A DNA stretch of 64,000 nucleotides, from NCBI RefSeq assembly GCF_020831365.1, contig NZ_JAJHPV010000009.1:1-64000 (forward strand), written 5' to 3'. Below the pieces are notes generated by a model. It was given only the letters and a program-made list of their open reading frames with translations. It was not told the DNA's origin and searched no databases. Of this stretch, positions 53,454-62,447 are shown piece by piece. Each line of letters starts with the position of its first letter. The stretch's first letter is position 1. A program made the translations under genes and the position numbers. The DNA is from Massilia agrisoli (lineage in GTDB: Bacteria; Pseudomonadota; Gammaproteobacteria; Burkholderiales; Burkholderiaceae_D).

Positions 53454-53473
53454 CTGGGTACGTGAGTACTAAC

Positions 53474-54556
53474 TTACTTGCCAACCTTGCCCTGCACGCC
53501 TTCAACGAAGTAATCCATCTTGTTCAGGCCAGCATCGTCGATGGTGCCGGTCGCCAGGCGAACCTTGCCGGTGTTGTCCTTGATCGGGCCGGTGAACGGG
53601 TTCAGGGTGCCTGCGACCAGTGCCTTCTCGCGCTCCTGCACCAGCTTCTTCACGTCAGCCGGCACGATCGCCGAGATGCCTTCGAGCTTGACCATGCCGT
53701 CCTTGATGCCGCCCCAGGTGCTGCTGGTCTTCCAGGTGCCGTCCAGGACCATCCTGGCCTGTTTGGTGTAGTAGTCGCCCCAGTGGTGGGTGACCGCTGC
53801 CAGCTGCGATTTAGGACCGAACTTGGCCATGTCCGAGTGGTAGGCGATGGCGTATTTGCCTTTTTCCTGGGCAGCCTGCACTACCGCGGTCGAGTCGGTG
53901 TGGTGGGTGACGATGTCGGCGCCCTGGCCCAGCAAGGTCAGGGTGGCGTCGCGTTCCTTGCCCGGATCGAACCAGCTGTTGACCCAGACGATCTTGACCT
54001 GTGCCTTCGGGTTGACGCTGCGCATGCCCAGCGTGAAGGCGTTGATGCCTTGCAGCACTTCCGGAATCGGGAAGGCGGCCACATAGCCGGCCACGTTCGA
54101 CTTGCTCATCTTGCCGGCCAGGATGCCGGCGAGGTAGCGGCCTTCGTAGAAGCGCGCGTTGGTGTTGGCCACGTTCGGCGCGTTCTTGTAGCCGGTGACA
54201 TGGACGAACTTCACGTTAGGGAACTGCTTGGCGACCTTCAGCGTCGGGTTCATGTAGCCAAACGAGGTGGTGATGACCAGCTTGCTGCCCTGCTGCACCA
54301 GGTCGCGGATCACGCGCTCGGCGTCCGCGCTTTCGGGCACGTTTTCGACGAACTTGGTGGTGACTTTGCCGGCCAGGTTCTTTTCCATCTGCTTGCGCGC
54401 GATGTCGTGCTGGGTGGTCCAGCCAAGGTCGCCGATCGGGCTCACGTACACAAAGCCGACATTGAGCGGCGCTTGCGCTGGGGCAGCTTGGGAGAGCGCG
54501 GCGGCTGGCAGCAGGATTGCGGCGCACAGGGCGCGGCGCAGCGTGAATTTCGACAT
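53474..54556 (-). CDS. BMP-family substrate-binding protein (nucleoside type)
   Basis: A 360-residue exported binding protein with signal peptide MSKFTLRRALCAAILLPAAALSQA. The Bmp/PnrA-like domain starts LNVGFVYVSPIGDLGWT and contains TTSFGYMNPTLKVAKQFP and GADIVTHHTDSTAVVQAAQE, typical of purine-nucleoside binding proteins. It has no lipobox Cys, unlike many relatives, so it should be a free periplasmic protein. The start is ATG 54556 with AGGA nearby. It follows two permeases and an ATPase gene. Confidence 0.88.
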   Translation of the reverse strand: MSKFTLRRALCAAILLPAAALSQAAPAQAPLNVGFVYVSPIGDLGWTTQHDIARKQMEKNLAGKVTTKFVENVPESADAERVIRDLVQQGSKLVITTSFGYMNPTLKVAKQFPNVKFVHVTGYKNAPNVANTNARFYEGRYLAGILAGKMSKSNVAGYVAAFPIPEVLQGINAFTLGMRSVNPKAQVKIVWVNSWFDPGKERDATLTLLGQGADIVTHHTDSTAVVQAAQEKGKYAIAYHSDMAKFGPKSQLAAVTHHWGDYYTKQARMVLDGTWKTSSTWGGIKDGMVKLEGISAIVPADVKKLVQEREKALVAGTLNPFTGPIKDNTGKVRLATGTIDDAGLNKMDYFVEGVQGKVGK

Positions 54557-54643
54557 GGTTTTCCTATCGTGACCCCCGTCAACTATCAGCATCGGCCCGG
54601 CCGCCGGGGAATTACGGCTGGGCGATGGATGCGAGCCCGGCGA

Positions 54644-55561
54644 CTACGCGCCAGGCTTGAAATGCTTGCCGAGCGATGCCGGCATGTTCAGTTTGATGTA
54701 GTTCGCGTTGCTGGAGATGAGCGTCAACACCAGGATCGCTGCGAGGTAAGGCAGCATCGACAATAACTGGGATGGCACCGGAAGTCCAACCGCCTGGGCA
54801 TGGAAGGCCAGGATGGTCACGCCGCCAAACAGGTAGGCGCCGCCCAGCACGCGGGCCGGGCGCCAGGTGGCGAAGGTGGTCAGCGCCAACGCGATCCAGC
54901 CGCGCCCTGCCACCATGCCTTCGACCCACAGCGGCGTGTACACCAGCGACAGGAAGGCGCCGGCCAGGCCGCAGCAGGCGCCGCCGAACAGGATGGCGTA
55001 CAGGCGGATGAGGCGGACGTTGTAGCCGATGGCGTGCGCCGATTGCGGCGATTCGCCGACCGCGCGCAGCACCAGGCCGGCGCGGGTGCGGTACAGGAAC
55101 CATGCAATCGCCGCGCACAGCAGCATCGCCGCGTACACCATCGGGTGGTGGCGGAACAAGGCCTCGCCAATGAAGGGAATGCCTTCAAGCCCGGGCACCG
55201 CGAACTTGGGGTTATCCAGCGTGGCGCCGACATAGCTGATGCCCATGTAGGTCGATGCGCCGCCGCCAAACAGCGCCAGCGCCAGGCCGGTCGCATACTG
55301 GTTGGTCCCCAGCCAGACCACCAGCCAGGCGAAGAAGCCCGACAGGACCATGCTGGCCGCCGCGCCAGCGGCAAAGCCCAGCCCCACGCTGCCGGTGTTG
55401 ACCGCGACCGCGAAGCCGACGATGGCCGACACCAGCATCATGCCTTCGGCGCCGAGGTTGACGACGCCCGCCTTTTCGTTGACCAGCAGGCCCAATGCGG
55501 CCAGCATCAGCGGCGTGCCGGCGTTAATCGCTGCTGCGAGCAGCGCTGCGTAGGCTTCCAT
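54644..55561 (-). CDS. ABC transporter permease (nucleoside type), subunit 2
   Basis: A 305-residue inner-membrane permease of the BmpB/YufQ-like type with about eight to ten hydrophobic segments. Typical stretches are NEKAGVVNLGAEGMMLVSAI near 29-48 and RAVGESPQSAHAIGYNVRLI near 182-201 (the cytosolic coupling loop). GGAGG stands five bases before ATG 55561. That ATG overlaps the stop of the upstream permease by one base (TAATG), giving translational coupling. Confidence 0.9.
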   Translation of the reverse strand: MEAYAALLAAAINAGTPLMLAALGLLVNEKAGVVNLGAEGMMLVSAIVGFAVAVNTGSVGLGFAAGAAASMVLSGFFAWLVVWLGTNQYATGLALALFGGGASTYMGISYVGATLDNPKFAVPGLEGIPFIGEALFRHHPMVYAAMLLCAAIAWFLYRTRAGLVLRAVGESPQSAHAIGYNVRLIRLYAILFGGACCGLAGAFLSLVYTPLWVEGMVAGRGWIALALTTFATWRPARVLGGAYLFGGVTILAFHAQAVGLPVPSQLLSMLPYLAAILVLTLISSNANYIKLNMPASLGKHFKPGA

Positions 55562-56631
55562 TATTTCCTCCCCGCGCCGAAGCGCAGCTTGTAGTGGATC
55601 AGCACGTCGCAGGCCAGCAGCGCGAACAGCAGGATGCCCTGGAACACGCCGGTAATGGCCGACGGCATCCCGAGGCGCGACTGCGCCAGTTCGCCGCCGA
55701 TATAGAACATGGCCATGATCACGCTGGCGAACACCACGCCAACCGGATGCAGGCGGCCGACGAAGGCGACAATGATGGCGGCGAAGCCGTAGCCGGGCGA
55801 TACCGAGGGCGTCAGCTGGCCAAGCGGGCCCGCCACTTCGGCCACGCCAGCCAGGCCGGCGAGGGCGCCGCATACCAGCATCGAGGTCCACAGGGCGCCG
55901 CGCGACGAGAATCCGGCGTAGCGCGCGGCCATCGGCGCCATGCCGCCCACCTGCAGGCGGAAGCCCGAGATACTGCGCGACAGGTAGAGCCACCCGGCGG
56001 CGGCGGCGGCGAGCGCCAGCACGAGGCCGAGGTGCAGGCGCGTTTCAGGCAGCAGGACCGGCAGCAACAGGCCGTCCGACAGCATCTTCGATTGCGGGAA
56101 GTTGAAACCTTCCGGGTCCATCAGCGGGCCGTGCACGAGGTAGCTGAGCAGGAGCTGGGCGATATACACCAGCATCAGCGACACCAGGATCTCGTTGGCG
56201 TTGAAACGGTCGCGCAGGAAGGCGGTAATCGCCGCCCACGCCATGCCGCCAGCCATGCCGGCCATCAGCATCAGGGTGATGGCGGATGCGCCGCCCATCC
56301 CGGCTTCGTCGAGCCACAGGCCGGCCGCGCCGCCCGTGATCGCGCCGAGCACCAGCTGGCCTTCGGCGCCGATGTTATAGACGTTGGCGCGGAAGCAGAT
56401 CGCCAGGCCGACGGCAATCATCAACAGCGGCGCTACCTTCACGCCCAGTTCCGACAAGCCCTGCAGGTCGCGTACCGGCTCGACGAAAAACACCGCCAGC
56501 CCGGCCAGCGGATCTTTGCCCAGCGCGACAAACATGACCGCGCCGCACAGCACCGTCAGCAGCACGGCCAGCAGCGGCGACAGGATGCCCATCAGCTTCG
56601 ATGGCGTGGGGCGCTGCTCAAGGCTGAACAT
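55561..56631 (-). CDS. ABC transporter permease (nucleoside type), subunit 1
   Basis: A 356-residue inner-membrane permease of the YufP type. It has about eight to ten hydrophobic segments, with CFRANVYNIGAEGQLVLGAI near 79 as the shared permease motif. Its start overlaps the upstream ATPase gene by 14 bases and its stop overlaps the next permease. All four transport genes are packed on one strand. Confidence 0.9.
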   Translation of the reverse strand: MFSLEQRPTPSKLMGILSPLLAVLLTVLCGAVMFVALGKDPLAGLAVFFVEPVRDLQGLSELGVKVAPLLMIAVGLAICFRANVYNIGAEGQLVLGAITGGAAGLWLDEAGMGGASAITLMLMAGMAGGMAWAAITAFLRDRFNANEILVSLMLVYIAQLLLSYLVHGPLMDPEGFNFPQSKMLSDGLLLPVLLPETRLHLGLVLALAAAAAGWLYLSRSISGFRLQVGGMAPMAARYAGFSSRGALWTSMLVCGALAGLAGVAEVAGPLGQLTPSVSPGYGFAAIIVAFVGRLHPVGVVFASVIMAMFYIGGELAQSRLGMPSAITGVFQGILLFALLACDVLIHYKLRFGAGRK

Positions 56632-58141
56632 GCGCGCCCTCCCCTTGCGTCCACAGCCCGCTCATCCACTGCCCGACCAGCGCGGTGCTGGCGTCGGCCG
56701 TTTTAATCGACGGCGACACCCGCCCCTTCGCGATGACGTGCATGCGGTCTGAAATTTCGAACAATTCGTCCAGCTCCTCGGAGATGACCAGCAGCGCGCA
56801 GCCGGCGTCGCGCAGGGCGACCAGTTCGGCGCGGATCTGCGCGGCGGCGCCGACGTCCACGCCCCAGGTAGGCTGGGCGACGACCAGCACCTTCGGGCCG
56901 CGCATCACCTCGCGGCCAACGATGTATTTTTGAAGGTTACCGCCCGACAGGCTGCGCGCCAGCGCGGCAGGGCCGGACGCCTTGACCTTGAAGCGTTCAA
57001 TGATGTTTGCGGCGCGCTCAACCAGCACATGGCGGCGCACGAAGCCGTACGCGATCGTCAGCGGGGTCTGGAGCGACAGCAGGACGTTCTCGGCCAGCGA
57101 CATCTCCGGCACGGTGCCGCGTCCGAGCCGCTCCTCCGGCACAAAGCCGAAGCCGAGACGGCGGCGCCGTCCGGGCGGCAGGCGCCCGGCGGCGGCGCCG
57201 CACAGATTGATCGCATCGGCGGCGGCGCGGCGGTCTTCGCCCGACAGCGCGGCCAGCAACTCCTGCTGGCCGTTGCCGGACACGCCGGCCAGGCCGACGA
57301 TTTCGCCGGCCTTGACGTCGAAGCTGATGTCTTTCAGTTCGACGGCAAACGGGTGGCTTTTTGCCAGCGACAGGCCGCGCACGGCCATCATGGTGTCGCC
57401 GGTTGGGCGTTCGACGTGCTCGATGCGCGGCGGGTTAGAGCCGATCATCATGTGCGACAGGCTGGCCGCGGTTTCCTGGCGCGGATCGCACACGCCGCTG
57501 TTCTTGCCGGCCCGGATCACCGTGCAGGTGTGGCACAGCGCGCGGATCTCGTCGAGCTTGTGGCTGATGTACAGGATGCTGCAGCCGCCAGCGGCCAGCT
57601 TGCGCAGGGTGTCGAACAGCGACTCCACCGCGGACGGCGTCAGCACCGAGGTCGGCTCGTCGAGGATCAGCAGCTGCGGCCTTGCCAGCAATGCGCGGAC
57701 GATCTCCACGCGCTGGCACTCGCCGACCGACAGCGTGTGCACGTGGCGCTGCGGTTCGAGTTCGAGGCCGTACTCGCGCGCCGTCTCTTCGATGCGCCGC
57801 GCCAGTTCGTCGAGTTTGGTGTCTTTGGGCAGGCCGAGCGCGATGTTCTCGGCCACGGTCAGGGTGTCGAACAGGGAGAAGTGCTGGAACACCATGGCGA
57901 TGCCAAGTTCGCGCGCCTGCGCCGGATTGGCGATGTGCACTTCCTTGCCATTCCACAGCACGCGGCCGGCATCGGGCTTGACCGCGCCATAGATGATTTT
58001 CATCAGGGTCGATTTGCCGGCGCCATTTTCGCCCAGCACGGCGTGGATCTGCCCAGGCTCGACCGTCAGGCTGATGCTGTCGTTAGCGACAACGGAGGGA
58101 TACCGTTTTGTGATGTCGTGCAATTCCAGACGTGTCGTCAT
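56618..58141 (-). CDS. Double-domain ABC transporter ATPase (nucleoside type)
   Basis: A 507-residue ATPase of the YufO/sugar-nucleoside class with two nucleotide-binding domains. The first has Walker A GENGAGKST near 37, signature LSVGECQRVEIVRALL near 142 and Walker B LLILDEPTSVLTP. The second domain is degenerate, reading GVSGNGQQELL near 283 in place of a P-loop and RSLSGGNLQKYIVGRE near 397 with LVVAQPTWGVDVG, the usual asymmetry of this family. It is the first gene of its operon; the leader to its promoter contains about 168 bases. Confidence 0.92.
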   Translation of the reverse strand: MTTRLELHDITKRYPSVVANDSISLTVEPGQIHAVLGENGAGKSTLMKIIYGAVKPDAGRVLWNGKEVHIANPAQARELGIAMVFQHFSLFDTLTVAENIALGLPKDTKLDELARRIEETAREYGLELEPQRHVHTLSVGECQRVEIVRALLARPQLLILDEPTSVLTPSAVESLFDTLRKLAAGGCSILYISHKLDEIRALCHTCTVIRAGKNSGVCDPRQETAASLSHMMIGSNPPRIEHVERPTGDTMMAVRGLSLAKSHPFAVELKDISFDVKAGEIVGLAGVSGNGQQELLAALSGEDRRAAADAINLCGAAAGRLPPGRRRRLGFGFVPEERLGRGTVPEMSLAENVLLSLQTPLTIAYGFVRRHVLVERAANIIERFKVKASGPAALARSLSGGNLQKYIVGREVMRGPKVLVVAQPTWGVDVGAAAQIRAELVALRDAGCALLVISEELDELFEISDRMHVIAKGRVSPSIKTADASTALVGQWMSGLWTQGEGAHVQP

Positions 58142-58441
58142 GGTTCGCCCTGCTCATGTAACGAGCACGTATCGTAGCCGTATCTGCAACTTTTATTCGT
58201 CATAGGAATAGCGGCGAAACATCGATTAGGCGTAGAAACAACACCAAACCTGCGCATCGCGCCGAAAAACAAGAAATTTTGGCGCCCATGTCGCCCGAAG
58301 AGGCAATGATTATACGCAACAAAATATAATAGGTATTGAATTTTTTAACCGCTTTGGCTGCAAGGACTCTTCCATGATGGGATCAGGACACCGTGCGGCC
58401 GGCGGCAGCTTTCTTTTTTAGCACTTACTTTGGGAGTCAAA
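58142..58441. promoter_or_regulatory. Divergent promoter region, nucleoside transporter and Tsx-like gene
   Basis: This 300-base AT-rich gap has no gene. Perfect -10 hexamers occur on both strands: TATAAT on plus at 58325-58330 (for the Tsx-like gene, leader about 105 bases) and TATAAT on minus at 58309-58314 (for the ATPase operon). Neither has a good -35 hexamer. No known purine or pyrimidine operator was recognised. The close, opposite -10 boxes would make the two promoters compete or be coregulated. Confidence 0.5.
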
Positions 58442-59308
58442 ATGCATCAAATGAAGACACGCCTTGTGCCGCTGTGCCTGGCCGCCGCCTTTGCAATGAG
58501 CGCGAGCGCGCAAGCAGCCGACTGGAGCGATACTTCGATCAGCTGGAGGGCCGGCAACAAGTTCGCCGAGCCGTTCAACCCACAGGACATCAAGAAGAAC
58601 ATCTTCGCCCTGACCCATGCAAGCGGCTACAAATACGGCAGCAACTTCTTCAACGTCGACCTGCTGCAATCGGACGAAAACGACCCGGGTTCGCTGACCC
58701 AGGACGAAGGCGCGCAGGAAGCCTATGTGGTGTATCGCCACACGGTCGACTTCGGCAAGGTGCGCGGTTCGGACATCAAGTTCGGCAAGGTCCGCGGCGT
58801 TGGCGCGACCTTCGGTTTTGACTGGAACGCGAAGAACGACGTCGGCTACAACTCGCGCAAGCGCATGCTGGTTGCCGGCCCGACCCTGATGTGGGACGTG
58901 CCTGGTTTCCTGAACACCAGCATCCTGGTTCTGCATGAAAGCAATGCGCCGAGCGGTGCGTTTGCGCCGATTTCCAATGTGAACGGCCGTTACACCTACG
59001 ACGTGCATCCGATGTTCAACGCGGCGTGGGGCATTCCGCTGAGCGAACGCGTGTCGTTCGAGGGTTACCTGAACTGGATCGCGTCAAAAGGCAAGGACGA
59101 AGTCGGCAATGACACCGGCGTGGAGACCAACATCGACATGCAGGTCATGTACGACGTCGGCACCCTGATGGGCTATGCGAAGAACAAGTTCCGTATTGGT
59201 ATCGAGTACCAGTACTGGCGGAACAAGTTTGGAAATACCGCGGCGACCACGGGCGGCAACGGGTATGTTGCCAAGACGCCGATGGTGCGCGCCGAGTACC
59301 ACTTCTAA
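58442..59308 (+). CDS. Tsx-like nucleoside-specific outer-membrane channel
   Basis: A 288-residue outer-membrane protein. The signal peptide (MHQMKTRLVPLCLAAAFAMSASAQA) precedes ADWSDTSISWRAGNKFAEPF, which matches the Tsx N-terminal pattern, followed by beta-strand-rich sequence and a C-terminal VRAEYHF with terminal Phe for barrel insertion. Tsx channels pass nucleosides. GGGAG lies five bases before ATG 58442. It diverges from a nucleoside ABC operon, which supports the assignment. A palindrome (59323-59356) follows. Confidence 0.87.
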   Translation: MHQMKTRLVPLCLAAAFAMSASAQAADWSDTSISWRAGNKFAEPFNPQDIKKNIFALTHASGYKYGSNFFNVDLLQSDENDPGSLTQDEGAQEAYVVYRHTVDFGKVRGSDIKFGKVRGVGATFGFDWNAKNDVGYNSRKRMLVAGPTLMWDVPGFLNTSILVLHESNAPSGAFAPISNVNGRYTYDVHPMFNAAWGIPLSERVSFEGYLNWIASKGKDEVGNDTGVETNIDMQVMYDVGTLMGYAKNKFRIGIEYQYWRNKFGNTAATTGGNGYVAKTPMVRAEYHF

Positions 59309-59322
59309 GACGTTCGAAGTTT

Positions 59323-59356
59323 GTAGGGCGGATAAGCGTCAGCGCATCCGCCCTAC
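59323..59356. repeat. Short palindrome, GTAGGGCGGATAAG family (copy 3)
   Basis: GTAGGGCGGAT (59323-59333) and ATCCGCCCTAC (59346-59356) form an 11-base stem. It lies 14 bases after the Tsx-like gene stop and 11 bases before the stop of the convergent metallo-hydrolase, so it may terminate both transcripts. Confidence 0.85.
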
Positions 59357-59367
59357 GGTCGCTTCAA

Positions 59368-60294
59368 CTAAAACTCCCGGTTCACCAGCATCCCATCCTC
59401 GCGCTTCGCGGCCCCTGCCCGCACCAGCGAATGCACGGTCCACTCGGCCATCTGGCCAGCCGGCCAGCCAAAATACCGCGCGTTTGTCGACACCAGCAGC
59501 GGCACGGTCTCGAACATCTTCCACACTTCATCAAGGCCAATGCGCTGGCGCGACAGCAGCAGGAACTTGAGCAGCACCTTGACCGCGTTTTCGCCATTGC
59601 GCTTCGGGTCCGCCTCCAAAAAGTCGATCCGCTTCAGCGCCCGCTGTACCGCGCCCTTCGCGTCGGTAAACGCCGGTCCATGCCCGGGTATCACCAGCCG
59701 CACATCGAGCGTATCGATCAGTTCCAGCGTGGCCCGTGCTTCAATAAAGCCCGACTCGCCATCGAGCTCGGGGAAGATCACCCCAAAACCATTGAACCAG
59801 AGCGCGTCGGCCGAAATGAGGATGCCTTCCTGCTCGCAGTACAAAATCACCGAGTGCGGATCGTGCCCCGGCGCGCCAAGCACCTTCCACGGCATGTCGC
59901 CCAGCACCAGCTCGTCGCCTGGGGTGAGCACGTCATCATGCGTAAAGGGCTGGCACTGCTGCCCGGTCGCCTTGAAACTGAGCGCTTCCTCGTCCCAGGC
60001 GCTGACTTTTGCCGCTTCCGCGACGGGAATCGCGATGCGGCTGCCGTAGTGCGCCTTGAGCGCGGCATTGCCGCCGCAGTGGTCCGAGTGCAGGTGCGTG
60101 TTGAGGACGCGGTCGAGCCGGCGATCGCCCAGTTCATGCTTTACCAGCGCCAGCGTCTGCGGCACGTGGCTCAGGTAGCCGGTGTCGACCAGCGCGGTGT
60201 CGTCGCGGCCGATGAACAGCACATTGTTCGATGAGAGCCAGCCGCGTTCGAGGATGCGCATCGAGGCGGGAGTAGTAAATGCGTTGTCGTTCAT
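59368..60294 (-). CDS. MBL-fold metallo-hydrolase
   Basis: A 308-residue metallo-beta-lactamase-fold hydrolase. The zinc motif THLHSDHCGG is near 66-75, with His in APGHDPHSVILY near 170 and His in VIPGHGPAFTD near 222. The C-terminal third is helical and extends beyond the core fold. Substrate unknown; lactones, thioesters or phosphodiesters are possible. The ATG at 60294 overlaps the stop of the upstream membrane-protein gene by four bases. Confidence 0.85.
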   Translation of the reverse strand: MNDNAFTTPASMRILERGWLSSNNVLFIGRDDTALVDTGYLSHVPQTLALVKHELGDRRLDRVLNTHLHSDHCGGNAALKAHYGSRIAIPVAEAAKVSAWDEEALSFKATGQQCQPFTHDDVLTPGDELVLGDMPWKVLGAPGHDPHSVILYCEQEGILISADALWFNGFGVIFPELDGESGFIEARATLELIDTLDVRLVIPGHGPAFTDAKGAVQRALKRIDFLEADPKRNGENAVKVLLKFLLLSRQRIGLDEVWKMFETVPLLVSTNARYFGWPAGQMAEWTVHSLVRAGAAKREDGMLVNREF

Positions 60295-60734
60295 CGTTTC
60301 ATCTGGAATGCCAGCGATATCTTGGCGAACTCGATCAGTACTTCACGCGAACCGCCGTTGAAGGTGGTGAAGGAGTTGCCGGTCCTGATGACCATGCGCG
60401 GCGGGAACAGCCAGGAGAGATAGGGAATGCCGATCATCTTGGCGCCGCGTACGTCGCGCCATTCGACTTTTTTGTCGTACATCCAGGTCTGGCGGATGCC
60501 TTCGGCGTCGATGGTCGTGCGGGCGCGCAGGAACCAGTAATAGCTAATGGCCAGCATGAAGCCGGCGCCTGCAAGCAGCATTTTGACGCCGACGCCGAAC
60601 TGCAGCAGCGGATAACGCAGGCCAATGCTGACCGCGTACGCCACCAGCCCGAAGGTGAGCACGGTGGCGAACAGTTTGAAGCCGGGGCCGTAGGCGGGAC
60701 CGGTCACGATTTTTTCAGGTTGATAGAAGTTCAT
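60291..60734 (-). CDS. Small membrane protein, 147 aa (PH-domain-like)
   Basis: I do not recognise a named family. The 147-residue protein has two hydrophobic segments near 20-40 (LFATVLTFGLVAYAVSIGL) and 48-68 (FGVGVKMLLAGAGFMLAISYYW), then a soluble C-terminal domain with ARTTIDAEGIRQTWMYDKKVEW and MVIRTGNSFTTFNG, whose strand pattern resembles bacterial PH-like domains. It is coupled to the metallo-hydrolase (four-base overlap) and follows a DUF1289 gene by three bases. Confidence 0.7.
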   Translation of the reverse strand: MNFYQPEKIVTGPAYGPGFKLFATVLTFGLVAYAVSIGLRYPLLQFGVGVKMLLAGAGFMLAISYYWFLRARTTIDAEGIRQTWMYDKKVEWRDVRGAKMIGIPYLSWLFPPRMVIRTGNSFTTFNGGSREVLIEFAKISLAFQMKR

Positions 60735-60737
60735 GGC

Positions 60738-60929
60738 CTAGTCGAATTGAATGCCTTGTTCGCGGCGGTGGATTTCGATCCACACCGCGCGCTTGTAATC
60801 GTCGCCGGCGCTGCTCCAGTTGACGATTTCGTCAAGGGTGCGCATGCAGCCGCGGCACAGGCCGTCCGGCCCCATCTCGCACAGGTTGATGCACGGCGAC
60901 GGAACAGGAGTGTGCGGCTCGGCGCTCAC
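60738..60929 (-). CDS. DUF1289 family cysteine motif protein
   Basis: A 63-residue protein with SPCINLCEMGPDGLCRGCMR and then TLDEIVNWS, the four-Cys DUF1289 signature, probably metal-binding. The start is judged to be GTG 60929 with AGGGG six bases upstream; the frame is open to 60968. The next gene's ATG lies three bases downstream of its stop. Confidence 0.85.
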   Translation of the reverse strand: MSAEPHTPVPSPCINLCEMGPDGLCRGCMRTLDEIVNWSSAGDDYKRAVWIEIHRREQGIQFD

Positions 60930-61379
60930 ACGGCACCCCTGGCCGCGATGAAGGCGCGTTTGCTGCAATGCGCCAATTTGAGCCGGTTATGACTAACTTG
61001 CATGCGTGTGGGAGTAGTCCCACAAGCACGACCGTTTGGCCCTTCTCGCCTCTGCGGCACGCCTAAGGCACTAGGGAAATCGCTCATTATTTCTACATGT
61101 CCTATTGAAACAAACCAGCCATACAGGGCAAAAAAGCGGTAAGGTGGCGTCAATGCGGCACCGCAGCATTTTTTGCCCGGTGAAGCTTTCGTCAAACGCA
61201 ATGCCGCGTTTCAGGTCCGGGCCCATCAAGAGATGTCCCAAAGGCATTCATTGCCTTACCTGTTACTTTTATCACCGTTTGCCCAGCTAGCGAAACCGCC
61301 ATTATCGCACCGCAGCGAATTGCGGTTGACGCTGAGATCGCAATGGGTAGACTAAGAAGCACGCAACCGAGGACCACTC
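60930..61379. other. Intergenic region of 450 bases without a gene
   Basis: No coding sequence with support was found. A perfect 7-4-7 dyad, TGTGGGAGTAGTCCCACA, lies at 61007-61024. The region is divergent between the DUF1289 gene and the esterase gene, so promoters for both should be here, but no convincing -10/-35 pair was found. A stretch GCACCGCAGCA recurs approximately at 61155 and 61307. Confidence 0.5.
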
Positions 61380-62447
61380 ATGAATCTCAATCCGAAGCTG
61401 CTGGCGCAAATGCGCGCGGCGACCAGGAACCTGATGGGCAAGTCGCCTACAGCTGCCACCAAGAAAATCCAGGACGCGCTGCGCAATCTGCCTGGCGCGC
61501 AAATGGGCAAGCACATGCCGCAGGCGCCTGCTGGCGTGCAGGATTTGCTCGACCAGCTGATTCCGGGCGTAATGTCCGGGATCGACCCGACCCGTCCTGC
61601 CACCACGCCCCTGCCCGGCCAGTTCCTCGATGACAGCTATACCAACGCGGCCGGCACGCGCAGCTACAAGCTGTATATTCCGAGCAGCTACAACGGCACG
61701 CCGATGCCGCTGGTGGTGATGCTTCACGGCTGCACCCAGAACCCGGACGACTTCGCCGCAGGCACGCGCATGAACCAGCTTGCCGAGGAAATGCATTGCC
61801 TGGTGGTGTACCCGGCCCAGTCGCAGCAGGCTAATTCGTCGCGCTGCTGGAACTGGTTTAACGCGCTCGACCAGCAACGCGACCAGGGTGAGCCTTCGAT
61901 TATTGCCGGCATCACGCGCAAGGTCATGTCCAGCCACGCGGTTGTCGATAGCCAGGTCTATGTGGCTGGACTATCCGCGGGTGGAGCGATGGCGACCATC
62001 ATGGGAACCCTGTATCCCGAGCTGTATGCGGCTGTGGGCGTTCACTCAGGCTTGCCTTTCGCGTCGGCGAACGACCTGCAATCGGCGCTGGCGGCAATGC
62101 GCGGCGATTTCAAACGGCCCGATATCGAATCCCGTGGGGTGCCGATTATCGTGTTCCACGGCGACAAAGACAACACCGTCCACCCGGCCAACGGGGATGA
62201 ACTGGTCAAGCGCGGGGTGCGCCACCTGCAGGGCGCGCCAGTGACCGAGCCAGGCAGCGTGCCGAACGGCCACAAATATACGCGGATCGTCCACCACACC
62301 GAGGAAGGTACGCCGCACGCAGAGCAGTGGCTGATCCACGGAGCGGGCCACGCGTGGTCGGGCGGGCATGCAAGCGGCAGTTATACCGACAGCAAGGGTC
62401 CGGACGCCAGCCGCGAAATGATGCGCTTCTTCCAGACGCGCCGCTAA
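61380..62447 (+). CDS. PHB depolymerase family esterase
   Basis: A 355-residue alpha/beta-hydrolase of the extracellular PHB-depolymerase/feruloyl-esterase type (LpqC-like). The oxyanion region is MLHGCTQNPDDFAAGTRMN near 114, the nucleophile Ser199 is in AGLSAGGAMA, an Asp is in FHGDKDNTVHP near 258, and the His in HAWSGG near 325. There is no clear signal peptide, and the N-terminal 75 residues are helical and specific to this subgroup, so it may be intracellular or exported otherwise. Its stop overlaps the SemiSWEET gene end by four bases. Confidence 0.85.
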   Translation: MNLNPKLLAQMRAATRNLMGKSPTAATKKIQDALRNLPGAQMGKHMPQAPAGVQDLLDQLIPGVMSGIDPTRPATTPLPGQFLDDSYTNAAGTRSYKLYIPSSYNGTPMPLVVMLHGCTQNPDDFAAGTRMNQLAEEMHCLVVYPAQSQQANSSRCWNWFNALDQQRDQGEPSIIAGITRKVMSSHAVVDSQVYVAGLSAGGAMATIMGTLYPELYAAVGVHSGLPFASANDLQSALAAMRGDFKRPDIESRGVPIIVFHGDKDNTVHPANGDELVKRGVRHLQGAPVTEPGSVPNGHKYTRIVHHTEEGTPHAEQWLIHGAGHAWSGGHASGSYTDSKGPDASREMMRFFQTRR

